A stretch of DNA of 64,000 bases from contig NZ_LTAO01000001.1 of assembly GCF_001590785.1 (NCBI RefSeq), positions 536,217-600,216 on the forward strand, given 5' to 3'. How positions within the stretch are numbered: position 1 is the first letter of the stretch; each line of letters starts with the position of its first letter. The translations under genes and the position numbers were made by a program. Positions 48,797 to 58,408 of the stretch are shown piece after piece. Below the pieces are notes generated by a model. It did no database searches. It worked only from the letters and a program-made list of their open reading frames with translations, and was not told where the DNA came from. The stretch comes from Alkalihalobacillus trypoxylicola. GTDB taxonomy: Bacteria; Bacillota; Bacilli; Bacillales; Bacillaceae_D.

Positions 48797-49734
48797 GATT
48801 TTACTCCTGCCTTTTCATTAGTAGCATGTAGAAATAAGTTTTCTAAATGATTATTTTGCTGCTTCATCATTAATAAAGGCAATTGATGATGTGAAAATGA
48901 ACGAAAAACAGTCTCTCTTATATCAAGCTTTTCCTCACTAATTAACAGGAAGTCTAGTGTGTTTAATTCATAGCTACCTATTTTTTTATAACTTTTAACA
49001 AAAGGTATTTGTTGAAGACATGTAATAATTTCATTTTCTGTTGCTTTGATTCGTATGATTAGGTGGTCATTCAAATATTCATTAGGATCGGTAATGAGTA
49101 ACGGCTGACCTTCGTTTATAATCATGACTTTGTGGCAAAGGGCTTGAACTTCAGATAATATATGGGAGCTTAAAATAACCGTGCTATTCTTGCTTATATC
49201 CATTATTAATTGTCTAAATTCAATAATCTCCTTTGGATCTAAGCCGGAGGTAGGTTCATCTAATACCAGAAGTTCAGGATTACCTATTAAAGCTTGGGCT
49301 AACCCTACTCTTTGTTTAAAACCTTTTGATAGATGTTTAATCAACTTATTTTGCACAAATTCGATCGATACAAAAGACATTTTTTCAAAAATTTCACTCT
49401 GAATCCTTTCTTTACTTACCTCCTTCAATTTACAAACAAATCTTAAATACTCCTTGACTGTCATATCTACATACAAAGGAGGAATCTCCGGTAAATATCC
49501 AATATTTTTCTTCACTTTTTCTGGTTCTTCTAAAATATCGATCCCATGTATTCTCACTTCTCCTTCACTCATGGAAATATATCCAGTCAAAATGTTCATT
49601 AAGGTAGATTTACCAGCACCATTTCTTCCTAGAAAACCAACAATTTCTCCTTTATTTATTGTCAAATTAATTTTATTTAAGGCAAGAAAATTCCCATATT
49701 TTTTCGTGATGTTTATTAATTCAATCATGGTCAC
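48793..49734 (-). CDS. ABC ATPase of a Gld-like system
   Basis: A 313-residue ATPase: Walker A GRNGAGKST (about 36-44), signature LSKGFKQR, Walker B LLVLDEPTSGLDP, H-loop SSHILSEV, then a roughly 90-residue C-terminal extension as in ABC-2 exporters. It energises the permease encoded next. It is not of the MsmX type, so it cannot be expected to serve the CUT1 sugar importers. Start is GTG at 49734 or the ATG six bases on; it overlaps the DUF624 gene by 14 bases. Confidence 0.9.
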   Translation of the reverse strand: MTMIELINITKKYGNFLALNKINLTINKGEIVGFLGRNGAGKSTLMNILTGYISMSEGEVRIHGIDILEEPEKVKKNIGYLPEIPPLYVDMTVKEYLRFVCKLKEVSKERIQSEIFEKMSFVSIEFVQNKLIKHLSKGFKQRVGLAQALIGNPELLVLDEPTSGLDPKEIIEFRQLIMDISKNSTVILSSHILSEVQALCHKVMIINEGQPLLITDPNEYLNDHLIIRIKATENEIITCLQQIPFVKSYKKIGSYELNTLDFLLISEEKLDIRETVFRSFSHHQLPLLMMKQQNNHLENLFLHATNEKAGVKS

Positions 49735-50467
49735 TTACCATTTTTTTCGAAATTTGAGTGTCTTCTTTTTTATGCTCTAATTGAACCTTTCCAAAAAGCT
49801 TTGTAACAAGAAGCATAACAATAAGTGCCATTGCACCAGGTATAAACACAAATGTAATCGTAGGAAATAAAGTAAAGAGATACCCTCCAAGGACGAATAC
49901 GATTAAAATCATGATGGTCGTATTGAAATGTTTCAAAGTGAAATAAAGAGAAATACGAAAAACATCTATTAATCGCATATAGTATTGAGAGATTAATGGA
50001 AAAACATAAAAAGCTGTACACAATAATAATGAAATAAACATATATAATGGGAAGATGAGAAAGCTCGCAAATTCATGAAAAACAATAATATAATAATTCC
50101 ATGTAAAGAGGGCTATTAAAAATAAAATCAAAACCCATGCCAGTAATGCTTGCTTAAAATTTTGCCGATAGCCTATAAAAAATTCTTTTACCACCGACAC
50201 TTGTTTATCCAAAACAATCTTTCTCATAACGGAATAAAGAGCACAAAAAGAAGGGCCCATAGGGATAGAAACGACTAATAAAGCGATAAATACAATATGA
50301 AAAGGTAGTAACTGCTCTTTTATCGAGAAAAGTGATACAAATAACACAAAAACAAATAAGGCATTGGACACAATGAAAAGAACACTAGAAATAAGGATCC
50401 AATAAATATAATTGACTATGGTATATAACTTATTTTCTGTAAAATCTCGATTATCATATCTTTCCAA
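49721..50467 (-). CDS. DUF624 (YesL-type) membrane protein
   Basis: A 248-residue membrane protein with about six hydrophobic segments, SLFSIKEQLLPFHIVFIALLVVSIPMGPSFCALYSVMRKI being the YesL-type part (related to but longer than the protein at 24012). TTG start after GGAGGGTG. It sits between the GH43 galactanase-like gene and the Gld-type ATPase, which it overlaps. Its family is habitually linked to CUT1 importers, so it ties the exporter genes to the sugar locus. Confidence 0.82.
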   Translation of the reverse strand: MERYDNRDFTENKLYTIVNYIYWILISSVLFIVSNALFVFVLFVSLFSIKEQLLPFHIVFIALLVVSIPMGPSFCALYSVMRKIVLDKQVSVVKEFFIGYRQNFKQALLAWVLILFLIALFTWNYYIIVFHEFASFLIFPLYMFISLLLCTAFYVFPLISQYYMRLIDVFRISLYFTLKHFNTTIMILIVFVLGGYLFTLFPTITFVFIPGAMALIVMLLVTKLFGKVQLEHKKEDTQISKKMVSDHD

Positions 50468-50540
50468 TTTTCACCCTCCATATCTTCTTTTAACTGTTAG
50501 GAGCACAAAAGAGTCTTATCACTCTTTTGTGCATCCTCTG

Positions 50541-51590
50541 TTATTGATAATCCGCTAACGACCAAGAGTCTTTCCAAATAATTTCGATTTGACCATCCTC
50601 CAAAACTTGTAAAGGTAACCAAACATACGGAGATTTCCCTAATTGATCAGGTGTCCATCGATCACCGATATAAATGTAGCTTCCTTTAGTAGGATTAAGA
50701 GGCATTATAAAGGTACTTTGTGAATCAAAAGTAGTCTGATTATCATCATTTCTACAAGGATCTCCTTTGATTTTATAGTCACCAAGTGGAGAATCAGAAA
50801 CCGCATACTCAGCCTGATTTGGCTTCCATCCCGTACAAGCTGATGTAATTAAGTAATAGTGATTACGGTATTTAAAAGGTGCCGGTGCTTCACGCATTTT
50901 TCGAACAAACTGACGGGACCATATCTTCCCTAAATCCTCCGCTGTACATTGAGGTCTGAGTCGGTTCGAACCCTGTGATTTATCAATCCAAGTATAATCA
51001 GCATTTAGTCTAACGATATACATTGTCCAATTTCCTTCTGATGAATACAAAACATAGGCATCATTAACTCCATCTTGATTGCTATCAATATCATCAACAA
51101 ATAGGGTCATATCACGAAATGAATTTCCTAAAGTACTTTCATTTGTGTGGGCGTCAAAGCCTTCCTCCGGCTCAAACAACACCGGTCGATCATAAAACAA
51201 AAAGGTAAAAGGACCCGTTGGTTGATCACTTACAGCTACTCCTGCTGAAGAGAAAGCATAGCCTTTCTTTTCAGCATGCATCCACATGATAAACTTCTTA
51301 GTTAAAGTATTATAAATAACCTTTGGTCTTTCAATTCGACCTTCGTTTTTCCCTTGCAATTCTTCAGGCATATCATCTTGTTTAAGTGCTGTACCTTCAT
51401 TTGTCCAATTATATAAATCGCTCGATGAATAGCAGCTCACTCCAACTGTATTTAAATACCCTTCCGTATTATCCTCACCATACCAATAGTATCTGTCTTT
51501 AAAAAATAGTAACCCGCCACCATGAGCACTTATATGATTACCTTTATGATCAAGCCACATTTGTCCAGGCCTAAAAGCTAGATTTGACAT
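50541..51590 (-). CDS. Intracellular GH43 enzyme, exo-beta-1,3-galactanase type
   Basis: A 349-residue single-domain five-bladed propeller. SAHGGGLLFFKDRYYWYGE, RIERPKVIYN (E87), SFRDMTLFVDD, REAPAPFKY (E234), SACTGWKPNQAEYAVSDSPLGDY and FDSQSTF (Q291) are the hallmarks of the GH43 subfamily that contains fungal and clostridial exo-beta-1,3-galactanases. In the fungal enzyme a Gln is reported to take the place of the usual Asp base, matching Q291. It has no signal peptide, so it would trim imported beta-1,3-galacto-oligosaccharides. It follows the binding-protein gene by 47 bases. Confidence 0.87.
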   Translation of the reverse strand: MSNLAFRPGQMWLDHKGNHISAHGGGLLFFKDRYYWYGEDNTEGYLNTVGVSCYSSSDLYNWTNEGTALKQDDMPEELQGKNEGRIERPKVIYNTLTKKFIMWMHAEKKGYAFSSAGVAVSDQPTGPFTFLFYDRPVLFEPEEGFDAHTNESTLGNSFRDMTLFVDDIDSNQDGVNDAYVLYSSEGNWTMYIVRLNADYTWIDKSQGSNRLRPQCTAEDLGKIWSRQFVRKMREAPAPFKYRNHYYLITSACTGWKPNQAEYAVSDSPLGDYKIKGDPCRNDDNQTTFDSQSTFIMPLNPTKGSYIYIGDRWTPDQLGKSPYVWLPLQVLEDGQIEIIWKDSWSLADYQ

Positions 51591-51637
51591 AATTCCTCCT
51601 CAACCGATCTACTCATTTTTAATTAGTTAAATGGCTG

Positions 51638-53059
51638 TTATTCTTCTTCCTCATCCTCATCAATACCTAAGTCCATTCCTTCTGATTTGAAATCATCTAA
51701 TGCACCTTGGATTTGAGGTTCAATAGACTCAAGCCCACTTTGAACCGTGGTTTCCCCTGATGAGATTTGACCGAAGAAATCGTTAAAAATCGTATTAATG
51801 CTATCAAACCCTCTAATTAGATTTGTTCTAGTATGATCATTCAGCATCAGTGCATAATCAACCGTTTCTCGATCTCCCGCTGTCGCTTCAAAATCGTTGC
51901 GAATCCATCTCTCCCAATCCTCTTCTGTTCCAATTTCGTGGATAGCGTCCCAGATTTTCACTTTTTCTTCTGGATGTTCAGCTGTAGCTAATAACACATC
52001 ATAAGCAGCTTCGTATCCATATGAGACAGGAGTATCATTTGAAGGCCCTGTTGGGAATGGAACCATTCCATATTCGCCTTGCATTCTTCCATCCGTCCAA
52101 TAGCTTCCTGGTACCCACCATTCAGCCGAAACCATCGCTACGATCCCATCTGCGAAATCGCTATAGCGGAAAAACCATTCAGCTCCCTCATACCAGTCTC
52201 TAATCGTATGACCATAATCAGTCGTTGCACTTTGATAAAATTCTAGCGCTTCAATGACCTTTTGATCATTCATGTTAATTTCGATTCCATCATTCATTTT
52301 CGTAATAGATTCATGCCCGTTACTATAAATAAATTTCCAGGCTAAATTTTCAGCAGCAAATCCAAAAATATCTGTCTCACCGTCATTATTCGTATCTCTT
52401 GTTGCCATATCAGCTATTTCCATCATCTTTTCCCAGGTCCATTCTCCATTTTCATATAACTCATATAAATCAGGTAAGCCTAAATCATCGAATAACGTTT
52501 TATTCCAAAAAATAGCGTCTCTCATTGTAACTCCATTTGGCGTTAGCGAGTAATACTTCCCTTCAAATTCGCTAGCCTCTTTCGATGATTCACTCCACTT
52601 CACATCATCATAATCTATTACTCCTAAATCACTTACTGGATAAACAATCCCATTCGATATTAAATTAGGATATAGCGCTGGTGAAAGGACATGAACGATA
52701 TCAGCAACTGGATCACCTGCTAAGGTAGAGCGAATATAATTACCAACCCAATCATCCCAACCAACCTCTACTACTTCATAATTAAAATTCCATTTTTCTT
52801 GTAACTCCTCGATTTTAGCAGCTGTTCGTTCAAGACGTTCATTAATTGTCGGATCAATACTCCGATCATTTGGGGCACCGACCTTCAATGTCATCCCTTC
52901 AAAATCATAATCAGCCAATTCCTCTGTTGCTACAGGTGTGTTCTCTTCTACCGGCTCACCTTCGCCCTCATTTGAAGCCGTCTCCTCTGAGCTGTCATTA
53001 CAAGCAGCCAAAATACAGAACAAACTTAACAAAGCTATAGCTAGTAATTTGTTTCTCAT
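51638..53059 (-). CDS. CUT1 extracellular solute-binding lipoprotein
   Basis: About 473 residues from MRNKLLAIALLSL; an upstream ATG at 53125 is rejected because AAAGGAGGAAG lies directly before this start. Lipobox ILAACND, a short acidic linker, then a family-1 binding domain ending in an acidic tail (DLGIDEDEEEE). It probably serves the two permeases encoded upstream (53314-55268) and binds galactan fragments, judging from the GH43 gene that follows. It has a separate leader of 254 bases with a cre-like site, allowing higher expression than the permeases. Confidence 0.9.
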   Translation of the reverse strand: MRNKLLAIALLSLFCILAACNDSSEETASNEGEGEPVEENTPVATEELADYDFEGMTLKVGAPNDRSIDPTINERLERTAAKIEELQEKWNFNYEVVEVGWDDWVGNYIRSTLAGDPVADIVHVLSPALYPNLISNGIVYPVSDLGVIDYDDVKWSESSKEASEFEGKYYSLTPNGVTMRDAIFWNKTLFDDLGLPDLYELYENGEWTWEKMMEIADMATRDTNNDGETDIFGFAAENLAWKFIYSNGHESITKMNDGIEINMNDQKVIEALEFYQSATTDYGHTIRDWYEGAEWFFRYSDFADGIVAMVSAEWWVPGSYWTDGRMQGEYGMVPFPTGPSNDTPVSYGYEAAYDVLLATAEHPEEKVKIWDAIHEIGTEEDWERWIRNDFEATAGDRETVDYALMLNDHTRTNLIRGFDSINTIFNDFFGQISSGETTVQSGLESIEPQIQGALDDFKSEGMDLGIDEDEEEE

Positions 53060-53170
53060 AATCTTCCTCCTTTTTTCTGTAAACACATATGGAAAAAGTA
53101 TCATTTTGTGTTTCGTTATCTTCAACCTTCCTTGGAATAGACTTTACAATTAAGAAATTCACCCCCTTTT

Positions 53171-53186
53171 TTAAAGCGCTACCATT
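53171..53186. promoter_or_regulatory. cre-like site before the binding-protein gene
   Basis: On the minus strand AATGGTAGCGCTTTAA keeps the AGCGCT core of CcpA/LacI-family sites with two deviations from the cre consensus. It is about 112 bases before the start. The rest of the leader (53187-53313) shows no clear terminator. Confidence 0.45.
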
Positions 53187-53313
53187 TCATTCCTCCATCA
53201 ATATGCACTCACAGCCTTCCAAACCAATTATGAAGATTGTATGATAATGGTCTTTTTCCATAATTTATTCACAGATACTTCTTTCTTTTTCATGAACGAA
53301 ATGGAACGAATAC

Positions 53314-54300
53314 TTATCCAACAATGCCAGAACGTTCAATACTTTCAACAAAATAACGCTGAGCGAGTAAATAAAGAATAAACATTGGTAAAATGACTAA
53401 AATGGTTCCTGTATTATTCATGAGTGAAACTAAAGCAGGACTTACAAAACTCAATTCATCCGAATAGACCGTAGATGCTAACGAACCCAAAGCACCTGAC
53501 ATGACGGTATAATTTGATAGATACAAGCCTGTATAAAAGCTATCTGTCCATTGCCAAACAAAGCTAAAGAGAAACACCGTCATTAACATAGGAATAGCAC
53601 TTGGGAGCATGATCTTATAAAAGGTTTTAAATGCATTGCAGCCATCAATATACGCTGCTTCTTCCAATTCCTTCGGTAACCCTTTAAAATACTGGCGTAA
53701 AAGAAAGATATACAAGCCATTTTTATACCCTTGTGCAACAATAGCCATAAGAATGAACGGCCAGAACGTATCTAGTAAATTCACGCCTTGATTCCCTGTA
53801 AAAAACTCATATAGCCCGAATACGTCAAAAAAACGAAATTGTAGAAACAAAGGAAGCATTAATGCCTGCGGTGGAACTAACAAGCAAAGAATGACTAAAA
53901 GAAAAATCGTATTTTTAAAAGGAAAATGAAATCGAGCAAATCCATAGCCGACAATCGTACATGAAATAAGCTGGAGCAAGCTCACAATTAAAGCTAAACT
54001 TAATGTTCGAAAGAATGTTCCGAGATAATCCATACCTTGTATAGCTGCTATATAGTTTTCTAGTGTTATTTCTCTTGGAATATACTGTACGGTAGCATCA
54101 TATAAATCGCCCTCTGCCATTAAAGAAATCATAAATTTTGTAAAGAGTGGCTGAAGAATAATAAAGCAAATGCCAAAAATTAAAATAAATCGAGCAATAG
54201 ACCAAATAAAGTTTCCACTTTTTCTAAATATCAAATTTGGTTCCTGTTTATTTTTCCATTTATTTGTTCTTACTATTTTTTCTAGACGTTGAGAGACCAT
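53314..54300 (-). CDS. CUT1 sugar ABC permease (MalG-like)
   Basis: A 328-residue permease with a basic cytoplasmic start (KIVRTNKWKNKQ), six membrane segments and the EAA loop EEAAYIDGCNAFKTFYKIMLPSAIP (about 215-240). The C-terminus RYFVESIERSGIVG is typical. The gene is 11 bases behind its partner permease and ahead of a matching binding-protein gene. No CUT1 ATPase is in the window. Confidence 0.92.
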   Translation of the reverse strand: MVSQRLEKIVRTNKWKNKQEPNLIFRKSGNFIWSIARFILIFGICFIILQPLFTKFMISLMAEGDLYDATVQYIPREITLENYIAAIQGMDYLGTFFRTLSLALIVSLLQLISCTIVGYGFARFHFPFKNTIFLLVILCLLVPPQALMLPLFLQFRFFDVFGLYEFFTGNQGVNLLDTFWPFILMAIVAQGYKNGLYIFLLRQYFKGLPKELEEAAYIDGCNAFKTFYKIMLPSAIPMLMTVFLFSFVWQWTDSFYTGLYLSNYTVMSGALGSLASTVYSDELSFVSPALVSLMNNTGTILVILPMFILYLLAQRYFVESIERSGIVG

Positions 54301-54311
54301 GATATTCCTCC

Positions 54312-55268
54312 CTAATGTTGATACTTAGAAACTAACTTAATTAAAACGATCGATGAAAGCATTAAAATGATTGCTACAGACAGAAAGTAAATCCAAGCCA
54401 TTGCTGAACCAAAGCCAAAATGAGAGTGACTAAAAATGGTTCGATGAATCGTACTCATCATTTCATTATCCGGGCTTGTAAACGTATTAATCACCGTATA
54501 AACCGTGTTTACAATAATTAATGGGCTTGCCATAGGGAAAGTAATTTTCCAAAAATTTTCCCAAGGTGTCGCTCCGTCAATCGTAGATGCTTCGTATAAA
54601 GATCTAGGAATAGATTGCAAGCCAGCAAGGAAAATTAAGATCTGAACACCAGATGCAATAACGATGTCATAAATTTGATCTACCGCCAGAACGATAAAAT
54701 TAATAATCGGTACAGGCAAATTAATGGAATAAAGCAACTGACGGAACTGAAGAAATTGCATCATTTGATTAGAGGACCTAGACATTTCATCTTCTGCCAC
54801 TTGCTGAGCAGATGATAACATTAGGTCCGAGCTTTCAATTGATAAAATAATGCCAGATGTTAAAATGACAGGTAAGAAAAATACAGAACGAGCAAAGCCT
54901 CTGCCTTTAAATTTTTGATTTAATAATACGGCGGCAAAAAAACTAAAGATTAAAACGACTGGAACCTTAGAAATAAGCTGTACAATCGTCGTTAAAAGAG
55001 CAGGAATAAATTCTGGTTCAACGAAAAGAGCTCTATTGTAATTACTCCAACCAACACTATCTAATGTGTAACCTGTTGCCGTTACCGTTAAATTACTAAA
55101 ACTATAGAGCAGGGATTGTATTAAAGGCGTTAGAAATAATAATAAAAAACCGATGAGAAATGGACTAATAAATAGGTATCCTAAAGCAGACCTTTGTTGT
55201 TTTAATGTTAGCCCTTTTCTCTTTTTTGAAAGTTTGTTTTTTCTTATGACATTAGTTTGAGCCATCAT
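54312..55268 (-). CDS. CUT1 sugar ABC permease (MalF-like)
   Basis: A 318-residue permease with six membrane segments and the EAA loop YEASTIDGATPWENFWKITFPMASPLI (about 220-246). An unusual acidic/Gln-rich external loop (SSAQQVAEDEMSRSSNQMMQFLQFRQ) lies in the middle, longer than in typical MalF-like proteins of this size. The gene overlaps DUF5696 by 17 bases and has a GAGGAG site, so importer and DUF5696 protein are made together. Confidence 0.9.
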   Translation of the reverse strand: MMAQTNVIRKNKLSKKRKGLTLKQQRSALGYLFISPFLIGFLLLFLTPLIQSLLYSFSNLTVTATGYTLDSVGWSNYNRALFVEPEFIPALLTTIVQLISKVPVVLIFSFFAAVLLNQKFKGRGFARSVFFLPVILTSGIILSIESSDLMLSSAQQVAEDEMSRSSNQMMQFLQFRQLLYSINLPVPIINFIVLAVDQIYDIVIASGVQILIFLAGLQSIPRSLYEASTIDGATPWENFWKITFPMASPLIIVNTVYTVINTFTSPDNEMMSTIHRTIFSHSHFGFGSAMAWIYFLSVAIILMLSSIVLIKLVSKYQH

Positions 55269-57762
55269 CTCGCTCCTCTACTGCAAAATCTTTTGCACTT
55301 ATCACGACCTGTTCGATTATGACTTCTTCATTTGAATAATTGACATACACATTAACACCATTGTCATAGGTTACCTTGTAGACCTGCTCTATTACTTTTT
55401 GATGTTCGACTATTTTTTGACCATGAATGGCTTGTAATCGTTGATTGATTTCATGATATAAAGTAATCGCTTCTTCAAACCAATTATGAGCATTGACCGA
55501 ATATAAATGGTCAAAGTCGGTCTCTTTTAATAAAGAGTCAGATTCATAAATCCATTGATAATATAATCCAGCGCCTGTTTCAATTGTTTTTAAAAGCTCA
55601 TTTTCATAGTTATCTGATAAATTCAAAGGGTCACCTGAATAGGAAATATAACCATTTATGACCAATTGATAAAAAGGAATATCTTCGTCTAAGATAGCGA
55701 ATTGATTAGAATTCATAGGAGTTTCTAGAATATCTAGCACATAGTCAAATGCATAGGCATTGGAATTCACTCCCATTAATTGAATATCCTCCGATTCCAA
55801 TCGTTTCATAGCATCTTCAATAGAATCTTTACTAGATTGTCTATCTATGAAGTTTCTTCTTGAAAAATCAGATGAAACGGTCGAGGTTATCGTTCTAAGG
55901 GATAGGCCATCAAGATTAAGGTCTTGATTTCTTGCAGAATCTAAGAAATTGGTAGTAACTTCATTCAAATGACTAGAATTTAAAATAAATCTAGATGAGG
56001 TAGATGAATCTATTCTTCTTGTTGCCAAATTATAATCTTGTAAACTGACGAGCTGATTATCGAAATATCTAGTTGCCTGTCTATTCGAAGAAAAGCCATC
56101 AAAGCTCTTTTCATCGTAAACATAGCCAAAATCAACATCGTAATAAATAGGTGTATTTATTTGATTCATATACTCTTGCAGCTCTATTAAAGACAGCTCT
56201 GAATCCATTTCCTTTAATACTTGTATTTTATTTGGAGAATAGTGATGGACACCACCATTAAACCAACCTTCTAATTTTACTTTAAGATGCTCAATGTTTT
56301 CTGCCAGTAAGCCATCTATTAAATCCTTCATTTGACTAAAGCTTGTTAAAGGTTCAATTCCTTGATAGGGAATTCCTAAAAAGCTTTTCGTCACATGGAC
56401 TCCTCCAATTACCCCCAAATAAAAGGGTAAAGAATCTTCTTTTACTGGATTCGACAGGACTCCTTTATCCACCAAATAATCTTGGTAAAATTGCGCCATT
56501 CCAGAGTAAGTTGCTTCTTCTCCCGAAAGTAATCCATATCTAACTTGAAAATTACCTTGATATGGATCTGATTGATATAACTGTAATATTCCTGAACCGG
56601 TCATGTTATCTAATGAACTTCTTCCGTAAGGTAGATAGCTAAATTGTGCAAAGGCTTTATTATAAGAATCTGTTTTTCCAGCAATGTCGGCAAAAACACT
56701 TGCATACGTCTCTCCATCCTCAATAATTGCCAAGAACGCACTACCTTCTTTTTTGAGTCCAAAAACAGGTAATTTCGCTGAATATTTTTTATCTCGATTC
56801 GTGACTTGATCGTAAGTTCGAGTTTCGTCCATTCCATATACATTTGAAACGTAAGCGGTTGAAGATGTTTTTTCATTATTAAGGTTAATGAGCGCACCCG
56901 AACCATCAGGTACAAATAGGTATCCCTCATCCTCTAAATTAGCCGTACCAAAATACTCTAGTAAACGAATGTCTGTTAAAGTATATAACTCACTATTTAT
57001 GACTTCATCAACAGGTATAGTAACAAGAAAATGTTCATTTTCTAATCGATACTCTACTGGTATGGTAAATACGGCTCCCCCTGCACCTTCTACCTCATTC
57101 TCTTCATTATCCTGATAATAATCTTCAATTGAATAACCAGCATTTTTAAAATAACTCTCTGCATCTTCTTGAATAAAGACGGCTGTTCCGCTTCTTAGAA
57201 CAAAAATCTCTTCTTCTTCATTCAAACTATAAATATCTTGAATAACAGCAGCTTCTTCCGCTGACATCTCAGAAATGAAAGGCTCCATTCTAGCCTGAGA
57301 GATTATTTGCGGAATTAAATAACCAGAAACCTCTTCACCGACTGTATAATTCACTCTCATTCCATCCTCAATAACTTCCATCTCTACTTGACCTTTTTCT
57401 ACACTATCACTATAAGAATTCATCGTTTGTTCTTGTGCATTTCGGTTAAAGTAAGTGAGTGAAAATTGAGAATAAAGCTGTTCTCTACTTATCCCAACAG
57501 CAATTGAATCTGCATCTTTGTCAGGTGGGTTTGAAAACCATATATCGCCTGTTTCTTTCACTATAATGGCTAATTCATAGGTTGCCATATTTACAAACAT
57601 CATTAGCTCACTATTTTCAGCTACTAATTCTTTTTCATAGCTCTCCACATATTCAATACTTTCAGCCCATTCAACTGCTGCTTCTGTATTTATAGATAGA
57701 GTCATATATTGAAAAAATAGAAGAATTCCTAGAGATAACCCAACTTTCTTTAGCAAGTTCAT
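55252..57762 (-). CDS. Secreted DUF5696 protein
   Basis: An 836-residue exported protein: signal peptide (1 to about 28, LFFQYMTLSINTEAA), a beta-rich N-terminal half (about 35-330), and a region around 440-760 that looks like an alpha/beta barrel (YLGVIGGVHVTKSFLGIPYQG, LKVKLEGWFNGGVHH, YYDVDFGYVYD, GAGLYYQWIYE). A short Ig-like end follows (YDNGVNVYVNYSNEEVIIEQVVI). DUF5696 has no established activity; the layout recalls large retaining glycosidases, but I cannot name catalytic residues. It lies between Yip1 and the CUT1 permeases with coupled translation, so it may prepare the imported glycan at the cell surface. Confidence 0.8.
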   Translation of the reverse strand: MNLLKKVGLSLGILLFFQYMTLSINTEAAVEWAESIEYVESYEKELVAENSELMMFVNMATYELAIIVKETGDIWFSNPPDKDADSIAVGISREQLYSQFSLTYFNRNAQEQTMNSYSDSVEKGQVEMEVIEDGMRVNYTVGEEVSGYLIPQIISQARMEPFISEMSAEEAAVIQDIYSLNEEEEIFVLRSGTAVFIQEDAESYFKNAGYSIEDYYQDNEENEVEGAGGAVFTIPVEYRLENEHFLVTIPVDEVINSELYTLTDIRLLEYFGTANLEDEGYLFVPDGSGALINLNNEKTSSTAYVSNVYGMDETRTYDQVTNRDKKYSAKLPVFGLKKEGSAFLAIIEDGETYASVFADIAGKTDSYNKAFAQFSYLPYGRSSLDNMTGSGILQLYQSDPYQGNFQVRYGLLSGEEATYSGMAQFYQDYLVDKGVLSNPVKEDSLPFYLGVIGGVHVTKSFLGIPYQGIEPLTSFSQMKDLIDGLLAENIEHLKVKLEGWFNGGVHHYSPNKIQVLKEMDSELSLIELQEYMNQINTPIYYDVDFGYVYDEKSFDGFSSNRQATRYFDNQLVSLQDYNLATRRIDSSTSSRFILNSSHLNEVTTNFLDSARNQDLNLDGLSLRTITSTVSSDFSRRNFIDRQSSKDSIEDAMKRLESEDIQLMGVNSNAYAFDYVLDILETPMNSNQFAILDEDIPFYQLVINGYISYSGDPLNLSDNYENELLKTIETGAGLYYQWIYESDSLLKETDFDHLYSVNAHNWFEEAITLYHEINQRLQAIHGQKIVEHQKVIEQVYKVTYDNGVNVYVNYSNEEVIIEQVVISAKDFAVEERDDGSN

Positions 57763-57781
57763 CTATAAACCCTCCTTTCCT

Positions 57782-58408
57782 TTATATTCGGAAGACAATC
57801 TCAAGAAAAATCACATAAAAGAAGCCAAATATTTGTTGAATAACACTAGTTATGAGTAAAGCGATAAAAATCATGATGGTCATACCGATTAAAATGGCTA
57901 CAATAATGAACAGCGTTTTTTTCATACTATATTGATGAGTCACCATGGTCCCTATTAAGAGCAATATACCTGCCCACAGCACGGAAATGATAGAAAAGAA
58001 ATAATAAAAGGCTCCCTCTTCAAGGTTTATAAAGTGACTAATCATAATAAGCGGCAAATTAATCATAATGAGTGGGGTCAATGCATAAGCAGAAGCAATA
58101 ATAATTTCTTTAAATGTCCCCTCACCATCTGCTAATGTCGTTAAGCACCAGTTTGCAATACACCATAATAAAAAAGGCAGGGCAACATTTACAACTTCTA
58201 AGAGAATATTTAATTCTTTAATATTGTTAGGATTAAATAGGAAAGCTGTATACTGCCTGCTCAAAATATACGTAATGATTAAGCCTACTGTAATTGTAAT
58301 TGCCGCTCCTAATGAACCTCGCTTTTCATTATGAAGGTCCCAAAAACCATCAAAAGGTCTGAAGATGAGATATAAACTATAACGAAGACTATCAAAATAC
58401 ACATTCAT
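57782..58408 (-). CDS. Yip1-family membrane protein
   Basis: A 208-residue protein with about five hydrophobic segments (after YSLYLIFRPFDGFWDLHNEKRGSLGAAITITVGLIITYILS) and the Yip1-like pattern NWCLTTLADGEGTFKEIIIASAYALTPLIMINLPLIM in the middle. Yip1 proteins in bacteria lack a proven function. The gene overlaps the NHL-TPR gene by four bases and precedes DUF5696 by 19, which suggests the three act as one membrane assembly with the flanking sugar permeases. Confidence 0.82.
   Translation of the reverse strand: MNVYFDSLRYSLYLIFRPFDGFWDLHNEKRGSLGAAITITVGLIITYILSRQYTAFLFNPNNIKELNILLEVVNVALPFLLWCIANWCLTTLADGEGTFKEIIIASAYALTPLIMINLPLIMISHFINLEEGAFYYFFSIISVLWAGILLLIGTMVTHQYSMKKTLFIIVAILIGMTIMIFIALLITSVIQQIFGFFYVIFLEIVFRI

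Noticed and set aside
53060-53125. Longer start of the binding lipoprotein
   Set aside because: It would place 22 extra residues before the signal peptide, and a strong AAAGGAGGAAG site lies directly before the inner ATG.
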